DNA of 64,000 bases from Brachionus manjavacas (taxonomy: Eukaryota; Rotifera; Eurotatoria; Ploima; Brachionidae), in assembly GCA_019054805.1 (NCBI GenBank), contig JAHQIY010000022.1:744001-808000 (forward strand), in the 5' to 3' direction. Position 1 is the stretch's first letter. Each line of letters starts with the position of its first letter. The notes below the pieces were generated by a model, which was given only the letters and a program-made list of their open reading frames with translations, was not told where the DNA came from and ran no database searches. This document shows, one piece after another, positions 32,449 through 42,436 of this stretch. A program made the translations under genes and the position numbers.

Positions 32449-33259
32449 TCAAAAGTCTTGCATAGGTATTTTTAATAATTTTTCTTTTGTTTTAGGAACT
32501 TTGAATATTTTTGAGCATTGAATGGTTGCATTGACAATATGATGTTTTTTTTCATGTTCATGCATAAAAGACATTCTTGTTACTTGAAAAAGCCAAAAGG
32601 AAATTTTTGAAATTTTATATAATAAATCATTTGATTTAAAAAACCTCATGCTTTTCGAGTGGTTCGATAATTTTAATAATATCAACACTTCTTGCCTTCT
32701 GATTTATTAAATGAAACGGATGTTGTCGTTTTCTATTTCGTATTTGATTTCAATCATTTCTAAATCATCTTCTTTCTTTATTTTTTGCTAACTTTCTCTT
32801 CATGTTCGGAATCACTTGTTGTAATAACTTCATTCTCAAAGCTGATAAATGATAATCATTACACCATACACCATTCTTCCTTGCATTATGCAACAATTTT
32901 CTATAATTATATTCGACATGAGAATTTATATCTAAGTTGAAGCCATTAGATCGTCCTTGGGTCACTATTGATCTGGTAACGTTTTTGTAATAATCTTTTT
33001 TTTTTACAATGTAGAAAACCGTAATTAATCGTAAGGATTCGAATACATCTTATCACTGAAGAGGCAAAGTGAAATCTTATGAAAAAGACAATTCCCATCT
33101 CCTGGGGCTTTTATTGGTGTATATTCTTGAAGGAATATTCGATTTAACTTCATTATCAATATCAAAACGATTTGTAAAATTTTGCTTTTTTAAAGTGCTC
33201 CGCAAACTTTTTATTGCATTTTCAATATAATAATAAAAACTTCTCACCAAATTGTTCAA
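32449..33259 (-). pseudogene. OTU cysteine-protease remnant (OTU 1)
   Basis: The frame APGDGNCLFHKISLCL (catalytic Cys codon at 33,088-33,090) carries the OTU signature D-G-N-C-L-F. About 60 codons later KNGVWCNDYHLSALRMKLLQ matches the OTU block G-x-W-x-x-x-x-x-x-x-A-L. OTU proteases cleave ubiquitin chains. The upstream frame (EVKSNIPSRIYT, from 33259) and the Cys frame differ by one shift, a stop follows at about 33,035, and the His end is not clear. The minus-strand ORF at 32449-32688 may be its C-terminal continuation. The layout mirrors OTU 2 at 39.4 kb inside a MULE, so this is probably also transposon cargo. Confidence 0.6.
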
Positions 33260-33394
33260 TTTTTATAAAATTGTTATTTAAATTCGAATTCAATTCATCT
33301 ATACTAAAGTTTTTGGTTCTCAAATCATGAGTTTGTTGAAAAAAACCCATTAGTCCTGAAAAAAAAGTTTAGGTTTTTTTTCTAAGAATTCATA

Positions 33395-34100
33395 CTCTTA
33401 GGAAATTTTTTAGCTCAAAAATGTCCCGACATTGTTTTGCTCAATGAATTGAAGATAGATTTGAGTGAGGCAAATGTATATCTTGTTTTTATGAATTATC
33501 AATTTTTAGCAAAACCACGCAAAAAGTATGGAGGAGGAGTAGCTATTTTAATTAAGTAAGGAATTGAATTTATACAAGATTTTTCTAATGAAGAATTTAA
33601 TTCCGAACTACTTTGTATAAAATTATACTTAGGAAAGAATAATGAATTAGTTGTTTTTAGTCTTTATAACCCACCCAATGTTCTTCTGAACTTTGAGCTT
33701 TTTAAAACAATTAATAATAAATGCAAAAACTACATTTTAGTAGGTGATCTAAACGCTAGAACATAGCAAATAGGCTGCGTAGGGGAAAATGAAAATAGAA
33801 TAATGCTGGAAAGAATAATTGATGAGCTAGACTTTTCAGTAATCAACGATAAGCGCCCTACTTTCAATATTTTCAATAGGAATTACTTTGAAATTCTTGA
33901 TCTTTTCTTAGTTTCAACTTCATTAATTGACAAAATTACCGACTTCAATGTCTTAAATAGTCAAGACATGACTAGTGACCATTTCCCAATCGAAGCATCA
34001 ATTTCTATGGGATATCAATTAAATAATAAATCTACAACTAAAAAACTTAACTTTAAGAAAACAAACTGGCAATTCTTTAGCGAGATTTTAAATTCTTAAA
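33395..34100 (+). pseudogene. LINE 2 apurinic-type endonuclease
   Basis: Readable motifs: CPDIVLLNELKIDL (catalytic Glu), KYGGGVAILIK, VFSLYNPPN, ILVGDLNART (Asp-x-Asn), DLFLVSTSL and MTSDHFPIEASI (Asp-His). Stop codons at about 33,556 and 33,766 split it. The last open stretch is 33803-34099. The first 20 or so residues of the domain are missing or divergent. Confidence 0.7.
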
Positions 34101-34259
34101 TAGTTAATATCACTGAATGTCCCCTCACTATTGATCAACTAAATGATAAAATTACAGAAAAAATCATTTATGCATCACATAAAAAGTATTCCTTACCTTT
34201 CTCAGAAAATCTACAAATCCAGTCTTTCCCCGGACATTGTTTAATTAATTAAAGAACGT

Positions 34260-36190
34260 AGGCAAGTAAGAAGAAACTTCCAAACAACTCGCTGTCAAAA
34301 GCTCAAGCAAAAATTTAATCAACTTACATTTGAATTAAAAGTCTCTTTAAAAAAATTCTGGAAACAAAATTGGTTTGATTTTATAGAAAAGATGGGAAAT
34401 AACCCACTGACAAGTAGACCATTCTGGAAAAAAATAAATAAATTAAGATCAAAAAAAGGATCAAATTTAATCCCAAATTTGTTTTTAAATGACAAGGAAT
34501 TCAAAACTAATGAAGAAAAGGGAAAATGCTTTGGAGAACTCCTATCTTCAATATTTAGTCCTAATTCTGATTTAATAGATCCTGATAAAAATTTCGAAAT
34601 AATTAATTCTTATTCTAAATTCTTTAGAAATTATGTTCAGTCTAATTTTAATGATCCAATTTGCTTAAATTAATTAATTATGGCTTTAAAAAGATTGAAA
34701 AAATGAAGCGGCATCAGGACCTGACCAAATTCATAATTTGATGCTAAAAAATTTACCAATATATTCATTAATAGAAATCTTAGAACTTTTTAATTTATCT
34801 CTCAGAGAAGTTAGAGTCCCGAAAGCGTGGAAAACTTCTAACATTACTATGATTCAAAAAAAGGCCTCTACTGTACAAGACTCTTTAAATTATAGACCAA
34901 TTAGCATAACGAGTTGTCTAGGAAAGTAACTGGAAAGAAAAGTATACTCAAGATTATACAATTTTTTCGAACAAAATTCACTCCTTATCCAGGAGCAGTC
35001 TGGGTTTAGAAAACACCGGCGAACATAAGATAATAAATTTTAATTCAAAAAATTTTGGAATCATTTAATAGAAAAAATAAAAGTTTGCGGACTGTTTTTT
35101 AATATTTCTAAAGCCTTTGATAGGGTTTGGCATGAAGGTTTACTTTTTAAATTGATTAAATTGAATCCACCTAATTACTTGACCAACTGGATTAGGTCCT
35201 TTTTAGATTCAAGGAGATTTAAGGTAAATGTGAATAATCACCTAAGCGAAGAATATCAAATAACTGCAGGTGTTCCTCAAGGCTCAGTAATTTGTCCCCT
35301 TTTATTTAGTATATATATTAATGACATCCCCAAAAGAAATAAAACAAATAATGAATACTTTCTGTTTTTCGCAGAAGATCTAGTAACATTCTTCATTTAT
35401 AACAAAAAATGGAACCTTAAAAATAAGATAAATAAATACACCAACGAACTAGAACTTATTAAATGGAAAATGAAGATATCAGTAGAAAAGTCGTGTTCAG
35501 TAGTCTTTTCTAGATATAAAAAAGAGAATGATGATCTAAACTTAAAAATTTATGGAAACAGAATAGTGAGCCAAAAAAAAATCAAGTTTCTTGGCATTAA
35601 ATATGATTCTAAGTTAAACCTTAATGTCCTAGTAGACGAAATCAAAGAACGCTGCAACAAGAGTTAAATATTATTAAGATATTGTCAAATAAAAAATCGG
35701 GTCTTAATCAAAACACACTAGGAAATTTATATAAATCTTTAGTCGGATCATTCTTAGTTTATTCTTTTCCTTGCTTGAATTCATTTTCAGAAAATAATAT
35801 CAAAAAACTACGAGAAATTCAGAATACAGCAGTCAGATCTATCCTCAAGTTAAAATATGATACTTCTTCCAACATGTTGCATCATGAGGATTTTAATATA
35901 CTTAAATTACTTACAGTCTCAAATCGGCTTTGTGAGTTGATTGAGAGATATGTTGGGACAGGACTGAGACATTCTATTTCATTGGTTGTTAGACTGGTGG
36001 AGGAATAAAAAGAAGGTTTCGAATCAAGATTTATTGAATACCCAACTCCATTGTGTAATTGCTACCTTAGAAATTCTTCTTTTTTCCCTGGACAATCAAA
36101 TTTTAAAAATATGTATCCTTTATCTCTCTAGTTCAATTTCATTAATTTTCCTCTATTTTAAACCATTTAATTACATTTTGTTTTTTTAAA
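34260..36190 (+). pseudogene. LINE 2 reverse transcriptase with altered catalytic box
   Basis: Frames cover the RT in order: SGPDQIHNLMLKNLP, KAWKTSNITMIQKK with YRPISITSCLGK, QSGFRKHR, FFNISKAFDRVWHEGLLFKL (first catalytic Asp), ITAGVPQGSVICPLLFSIYI, YFLFFAEDLVTFFI and IKFLGIKYDSKLNL. The usual F/YADD box reads FAED, so one of the two catalytic aspartates is replaced by Glu. The C-terminal piece (NSFSENNIKKLREIQNTAVR) is the helical region after the thumb. Stops near 34,930, 35,020 and 35,667 confirm it is inactive. Confidence 0.75.
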
Positions 36191-36297
36191 TTTTTTTTAA
36201 TGAGGAATCTGAAAAAAAAATCAGATTTCTTCTTTCTGAATTAGTTTTTAATATAATTTTTTGCTATTTTTTTTTGATTTTTAAATTTATTTAGCAT

Positions 36298-36480
36298 CTC
36301 TACACCGATCTAAAGTTAATCAAATGTAAGGAAAGGTCAAAAATAGATTTTTTCGTAACTTTTTTTATTTTTGGACAAAAATTTTTATTATTTTGAATGT
36401 TATTCTATATTTGTAAAGAAATAAAATTCAAATTTATAATTTAAATTGAAATTTTAAGACAAATTTTAAAAAAAAATTTG
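36298..36480 (+). repeat. Left terminal inverted repeat of the OTU-MULE
   Basis: Begins near CTCTACACCGATCT and runs inward through AATCAAATGTAAGGAAAGGT and TTCGTAACTTTTTTTATTTT. It pairs with the arm at 39,930-40,128, with a few mismatches and small indels. Confidence 0.8.
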
Positions 36481-36559
36481 AGTGTCTTTTATTATTTTCT
36501 ATATTTTGATGTAATTGTTTTTTTCCGTCATTTCTTTTTACAGTTTACTTTTAAAAAAT

Positions 36560-38640
36560 GAATCAATTTTCTTTTTGCTCCTCGCTGGTAAGTTGACTCC
36601 ATCTTCCAGTTGAGTACTCGTACTGACGAAAATATTTTGATACAGTATACTCATCACTTCCCCTCATTGCTAGGATGCTTTGATCAATTTGTGCGTCTAC
36701 CAAACTTTTAAAAATATCAAAAATTTCAGATAAATATTTTTTTTGATTATTTGTTTATTCTTTTATCTTATAATTCAAGCCTTAATAAGAGGAATTATTA
36801 TCTGTTTTACTTAGATTTTCCATTTTTTACCTTAAATATCGTTTGTAGTATAATAATCTCTTTTAATATTATCGATAGACCACATTATTTCACAGAAAAA
36901 ATTAAATATTTTACTTATCATGTTATTTTGAAACCAATCACTGAAATCAATTTTTCTAAATGGATGCTTGAATTCTTTAAGTTTTTTTATTATAGAATCA
37001 GATCTTGAATAAAATTCATTTTCATCTTCCGAACCTATAAGGCTATTTTTACGCTCTTTATTCTATCCAAAAATTTCACTGACAAGGTTTTATCGGTCTT
37101 CTTTTTCCACTTTAAATTCATTTAAGACCCTTATCAAATTTTTTCTCAAATGATTGCAACATAACATAAAACCTCAATTGTTAAAAACACTTTATATAGA
37201 TTGATCATCATCGTTGATAAAACACCTAATTTTCTCTAGCTTTTTTTCATTTAATAAGTCATATTTTTTTAGGTCCATTGCGAATGTTAAATAAGCTTGC
37301 TTGTCTTGATGCAAAAGTACCATGATTGGACCAATAAATACTGGATGAGAGTCATTTGTTGCCTTGCACAGTAATAAATTCTTAAATGTTAAATAAGTCA
37401 CAAAATATTTTCCACTATTATATGTAGTGTCAATGTTCACCATACTGAAATTCCTATCAGAAATGCAAAATCTTATGAAATCATTGTATTGTTGTTCACT
37501 AAAAAGTATGCATCCTAAGCGTTCAATACCAAAATTCATATATTTTACAAAAACATCTATCAAAGTATAAAAAATATTATAAAGAGGCATAAAAAAAATT
37601 GATTTTAATATCTCAACCTGGCAATTTATCTCACTAGTACAAAATATTTTTTATTGACACATAATAAATTTTTTTTTAATGGCAATTATTATGACAGTAA
37701 TATTTGAAATTAACTCAAATTTAAATTTAACTTTTTTCTCTGTTTTTTAAGGCATAAACAAATTAATCATGTGTTTTAATATTATTGCTTTTGGTCTGTA
37801 AATATTTATGAGATGTTAGCTGGCTTCTAGATCGAGCTAGAGTTGACAGAGATCCTGTTGCTTTGTTATTAATTAACTTGTTATATTTAGCACTTACACT
37901 TCCGCATTTTAATGAATCATTCTTGATTTGATTTAGAGATGATTGTTCGATACGAATGTACTTATTTGACTTCTTGTACAATTCCCATGAGGCCTTGGAA
38001 CAATCTTTTTATTCATTTCACATGTTCCTTTATCCCAAACGTAAAAAATAGAATTTTATCAAATTCCAGGGTATTATCAGAATTTGTCAATCTAATTGTT
38101 TTTCTTTTAAAAAATATGTTGGATTTACATTTATATGAAATTCTTGTAACTTTATATGCATTTTTTGTCTTTTGCTTATGTGTAACATTGGTGATTTTTA
38201 AAGATGCATTTTCTTGATTTATATCGAACAGCATTATTTTATTTCCATATAGGGTATAAAGCACCATTGTCGTCTGCTAATGCATCACCAAGCTGAAACT
38301 GATTTAAATCAACTAAAAATACTGAATCACAGTGAATTTCTTTAGGCAGAACCTCACAATTCAAGTTATTCAAGATATACTCAATGGCATGATAAACAGA
38401 CAAATTAAGTAGATCTAGAATGTAAATATTTTAGGTCAAGATGAAATTTTAAAAAGTTCAAAATACCTAAACTTCTTTTACAATCTGCCATTTCTTTATT
38501 TGAAAAATTTGATTCAGTTTGTTCAAGAAATGTCTCTTCATTGAATGACTCTTGCATTTGGCTATCACTTTCATCGGTTTCTCTTTTTAATTTTGAATTA
38601 ATAATAATCTGTTTGGTTTTTGATTCATAACAATTCAAAA
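36560..38640 (-). pseudogene. Transposase of the OTU-MULE
   Basis: From 5' to 3' on the minus strand: an acidic ORF (38638-38405); ILNNLNCEVLPKEIHCDSVF with NAYKVTRISYKCKSNIFF, which looks like a FLYWCH-type DNA-binding region; the core in 37590-37192 with FSMVNIDTTYNSGKYFV (first Asp) and VFIGPIMVLLHQDKQAYLTF; and a C-terminal piece SDEYTVSKYFRQYEYSTGRW, typical of the end of MULE transposases. The second Asp and the C..H and Glu motifs are lost to frame breaks. It is inactive as it stands. Confidence 0.6.
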
Positions 38641-39249
38641 TTATTAGTTCTTGCTGTATTTCACTGGCTTCAGATTCTCTTTCATTTGAATTAAGAGTTT
38701 TTTTTAATCTTAAGGTTAATTTTTTAATTAAAAAAGATTTATTTACTAAAACTACTTTGTTTCAAAATTTATTTTGGGATTAATATTTGGAAAGGATTCT
38801 TCCAGGCTTTCAAGTGTTTTTCTTTTGATTGAATCTGAAAAATAAAGACCAGAAAATAAATTTTTTAGAGCAAAATGGTATTCCGAGTAAAACTTTAAAT
38901 TTTAAAGTTTTTTTAAGTTATTATTAATTATTATTTAAATGATTCATTTGATAAAAATCTTGCCTATATCATAAACAGATTTAGTTAAAGGTAAAAACAA
39001 TTAAAATGATTTCCATAAATTGCTATCAACATTTTTATCAGTATGAGTCCAGGTTATATGGATAGTACCTAGTATATTTATCAGAATAAATCAACTAAAA
39101 ATTGAAAGACTAAATTTTACCTTGAATTTCACCGGAAAAAGGGGTCAATTTCCTATTGACGAAATTTATTAGACCTTTTTAAATAGTCGGGTGAATTTGA
39201 TTTATCTAGACTTTTAAGGCATGTGCAGTATTAAGAGTTAAACATTCTT

Positions 39250-39740
39250 TAATGTCTTGCATTAAAACCTGTCTTGAGTCTATTGGGTTCGATCCTTGAC
39301 TTGAAAACAGATCAAAATAAACTGTTTGATTAATATTATTGTGATAAGTCAAAAACTCCTCCATTCTAAATACCAATTCTACACCAGTACGGTATCGAAT
39401 ATCTGCATGACTGTTTTCATTAAAGCTTTGCTAATACTCCTAAACAAGCAGTTACCATCACCGAAAATTTTAACTGGTTTAATCCCATTTAATTCAACAC
39501 TTGTAAATTTTGACAAAATATCAAAACAAATGTGGTCAATCAAATCAGATTTTGAAAGAACAACACATCTTCTCTAAATAATTGAAAATTTGTAAATATC
39601 GTTCAATTGATCAATTATTTTCTCTATTATTTCTTCATACTCAAATAAATGATCAAATTGTCTTAAACATTCCTCAAAAGTAGCTATTCTTCTCTTTAAA
39701 ACGAGAATTAAATTAAATAAAAAATTTAAAAAAGGGATTA
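39250..39740 (-). pseudogene. OTU cysteine-protease domain (OTU 2), N-terminal part of the OTU-MULE
   Basis: A minus-strand frame reads CLRQFDHLFEYEEIIEKIID, LIDHICFDILSKF, then KPVKIFGDGNCLFRSISKAL with the OTU D-G-N-C-L-F box (catalytic Cys codon at 39,448-39,450). After a frame break it continues RYRTGVELVFRMEEFL, the helix that follows in OTU folds. The later W/A-L block and His are not clear. It precedes the transposase in the same orientation and inside the same inverted repeats, so it is part of the element. Confidence 0.7.
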
Positions 39741-39929
39741 CTCTAGTAATATTTTGATTTGCAACAATGGTTTTAAAATGGGCGAAGTATTCACAATTAG
39801 CAATTGAAATCGACTAAAAATCACAAAATTTTTTTTGAAAAATTAATTTAAATATTTTTAAAAAATTAAAAGAAATATTTTTTAAAAATTATGATGAAGA
39901 TAAAAATTTAAATTAAAATATAAATTATA

Positions 39930-40128
39930 TTTAAAATCATAATAAATTTTAAAATTTCGATATAAATTATAAATTTGAATTTTATTTCTTTACAAATATA
40001 GAATAACATTCAAAATAATAAAAATTTTTGTCCAAAAACAAAAAAAAGTTACGAAAAAATTTATTTTTGACCTTTCCTTACATTTGATTTACTTTAGAAG
40101 ATCGGTGTAGAGTTGCTAAAAACATTTA
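39930..40128 (-). repeat. Right terminal inverted repeat of the OTU-MULE
   Basis: Reverse-complement partner of 36,298-36,480. The outer end reads AGATCGGTGTAGAG and the inner part TTTGAATTTTATTTCTTTAC. Together the arms bound about 3.8 kb. Confidence 0.8.
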
Positions 40129-40169
40129 AAACAATCAAAAAAAATAATTTTCGCAATATTGATGGGTGT

Positions 40170-41095
40170 ATGTTTTAGACATAACCGCTTTTGCTCGGTA
40201 CAGAAAACAAATAATAAAAAAAAAAAATAAAAAAAAAAAATAAAAAAAAAATAAAAAAAAAACTCAAGTCAATAAAACATTTTCATTTCGGTATGAGTTT
40301 TTAAATTTATAAGACAATCATTCCAAAAATCATGAACATAAACTGTCTTTAAAACCTGCCTAAAACATGCCACTTTTTACAGCTATGCGTTAGATCTTGG
40401 GTGTGCAAATAAATTAAATATTTAATAATTAAATATCAAGTCCCATGAGACTTTTAAAAAAACTCTAAAAGCACACTAGAGCTTCATAGAAAAAAGATTA
40501 AATTTTATTGAAATATTTTATAGTGTATTCTTACTATTACCTCGTGCCTAGAGAAAAAATGTTTTAACAAAATATATGAGAAAATTAAAAAGTCTTTAAA
40601 ATCAAAGCAGATAAGTATAATTTAAGAATCTTTCAAATTTTTTTCTAACTGAGATCACATCAAAAGTGACTGTGTTCACCTCGTCAGACAGTTATTCAAA
40701 TAAATTAAGCTTGAGCTTAACGGCTAATTCATAAATTAATTGACACGATATTTTTTAAGATATCTTTTTAATAAATAAAAAAATTATGATTTAAATTTTT
40801 TCACTTTGAAATAAATAAATGCTTTTTAAAAAAATTATCGGATTTTTTGATCGATGTTCATAAAACTACGAAAAACTAAGTTAATAAATGGTCTTACTAG
40901 AAATCTTAAATGGTCAATTATTCTATTTAGCGAAGTATATTAATATTTTAAACAATTTTATTTTTTATTTATTAAAAAAATTATTTGTAAAATGTTAAAA
41001 GAATTTAAATAATTCAAAAAATATAAATAGAATTATAATTTAGTTAAGCGTTATGGCAAACCATAACGTTTAAAATTTTGCTTTGTTTTCCGTAT
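40170..41095. other. AT-rich spacer with poly-A/T tract
   Basis: At about 40,207-40,262 is a nearly pure A tract broken by single T's every 8-12 bases. The remainder is unstructured A/T sequence. A small perfect hairpin, CGTTATGG-CAAA-CCATAACG, lies at 41,049-41,068. No gene seen. Confidence 0.5.
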
Positions 41096-41480
41096 TATCT
41101 TTGGTTAGGTTTTGTGAAATTCAGTACAAAATGAAAAAAATAACAGAAAAAATGTTTAAAAATTTAATAACTTTTTTTCTAAAGGTTTAAACTTAGTTCT
41201 GTAAATGCAACCTAGTGCAACTTTCAAAGTTGCATCAAATATCAAAGGATGCTAAATTTGCAGAGTTATGCAGAAATTAAATTTCAAAATAATCGAGCGT
41301 GGTGCATTTTGCAGAGATTCTGCACACCATTAGCAGACTTTTACATTTGATGCAACTTTGAATGTTGCACCATGCTGCATTTACAGAATTTATTTTAAAT
41401 TTTTTAATAAAAAGTTATTAAATTTTTTTTAATCTTTGTTCTGTTCTTTTGTACTGCACTTCACAAAACCTTTGGTTATT
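41096..41480. mobile_element. Foldback/MITE-like element with ~150-nt inverted arms
   Basis: The left arm (from about 41,098: TTTGGTTAGGTTTTGTGAAA, through TAATAACTTTTTTTCTAAAG and TTCTGTAAATGCAACCTAGT) is matched in reverse complement by the right arm ending at about 41,480 (CTTCACAAAACCTTTGGTTA). The inner parts (GCAACTTTCAAAGTTGCATC) are the best conserved. The whole is about 385 bp with no coding frame, the form of a non-autonomous foldback transposon. Family unknown. Confidence 0.7.
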
Positions 41481-42436
41481 TATTTTTAGTTTTATCTACG
41501 AAAAATTACCATGATTTTTGTATTGATTTTTCTATATCTTATTTTTAATTTGGTTGTCAAAGAAAGTTTAATCAAAGATAATTTGTGTTTGTGTTGAGAA
41601 AGGATAATTCTTTGGTCAAAAGTTTGATTTGATTAGAATGTTGTTTTTTTTGAGTTTACAAGATCTTAATTTTTAATTCTGAATAAAAACTTAAGAATTA
41701 AAAAAGAATTTTTTAAAATAGCAAGATACCTCTTTGATAATTTCATTGAGTGTTTTTGGGAGAATTTTGTTATAATTAAAAAAATTAATATTAAAAAAAA
41801 AGGAAAAAATTTATTTTTGATATTTATTTTGAAAAATTAATTAGCTTTAACATTTAAAAAATATCGATCTCAAGTCTAATTTTTTGAAAAATTCGACCTC
41901 ATTAAAAAAATCTAAATGATAAAAGCTTTAAATTTAATTTGACAACGTTATTAAATTTCGGGTTAATTATTTCGATTTCGGGTAACATTATTAAGAAACA
42001 TTTTTTTACAATATTATTGAAAACTTCATATATCTTCGAATAAATGCGCATTCTGATAAGAAAAAAAATTGATGTATGTTTATATTAATTATAAATTATA
42101 TAAAAACATTAATTTTGGATTAAATAATACAGCGGATCAACTCACAGAATACCAAAATTTACGCAATTTTACTTAAATTTAAATAAAGTGCAAAAATTTT
42201 AGCTCAATTCAGCCCAAGAGCATAATTTTCTTTGAAAATAAGCGTTTTTGGACGTTTTACGAAAATGTACATATGGTATGGAAAAACAAAACACTTTTTT
42301 TTGATGAAATACTATTTAATTTTACCACGAATTTGGATAAAATATTACCTAATTTTAATGCGTAAAATTACTTAAATTTTTGATTTCTTTGAGATTTCTT
42401 TATGGCATAAATGTCATTAAAATAATAAATTTGACA
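41481..42436. other. AT-rich spacer downstream of the GPCR gene
   Basis: About 950 bases of A/T-rich sequence without a recognisable frame, repeat or RNA gene. It lies at the 3' side of the GPCR gene, so part of it may be its 3' UTR. Confidence 0.4.

Larger units (their letters stand above)
33395..36190 (+). mobile_element. Second LINE: endonuclease plus reverse transcriptase
   Basis: 5'-truncated non-LTR retrotransposon on the plus strand with an APE endonuclease, a reverse transcriptase and a C-terminal region. No ORF1 is seen upstream. It is better preserved than LINE 1 but has several stop codons. It ends at about 36,190, followed by a small stem-loop (AATCTGA ... TCAGATT, 36,204-36,227), then the left end of a MULE. 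A Jockey/CR1-like clade is likely by motif style; not resolved. Confidence 0.8.
36255..40160 (-). mobile_element. MULE with long terminal inverted repeats and OTU domain
   Basis: The sequence at 36,296-36,480 (CTCTACACCGATCT, then AATCAAATGTAAGGAAAGGT and on to the TTTGTAAAGAAATAAAATTC region) returns in reverse complement at about 39,930-40,128. Similarity extends weakly outward by another 40 nt on both sides, so the arms are about 190-230 nt. Between them the minus strand encodes, in order, an OTU protease, a zinc-binding region, the MULE core and its C-terminus, all with breaks. Long arms plus the core motifs mark a Mutator-like element. Target duplication not resolved in the A/T-rich flanks. 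Confidence 0.75.

Noticed and set aside
40207-40262. A-tract with regular T's as a functional element or poly-A tail of a retrotransposon
   Set aside because: No LINE or retrocopy ends there. It directly follows the MULE right end and is simple low-complexity sequence.
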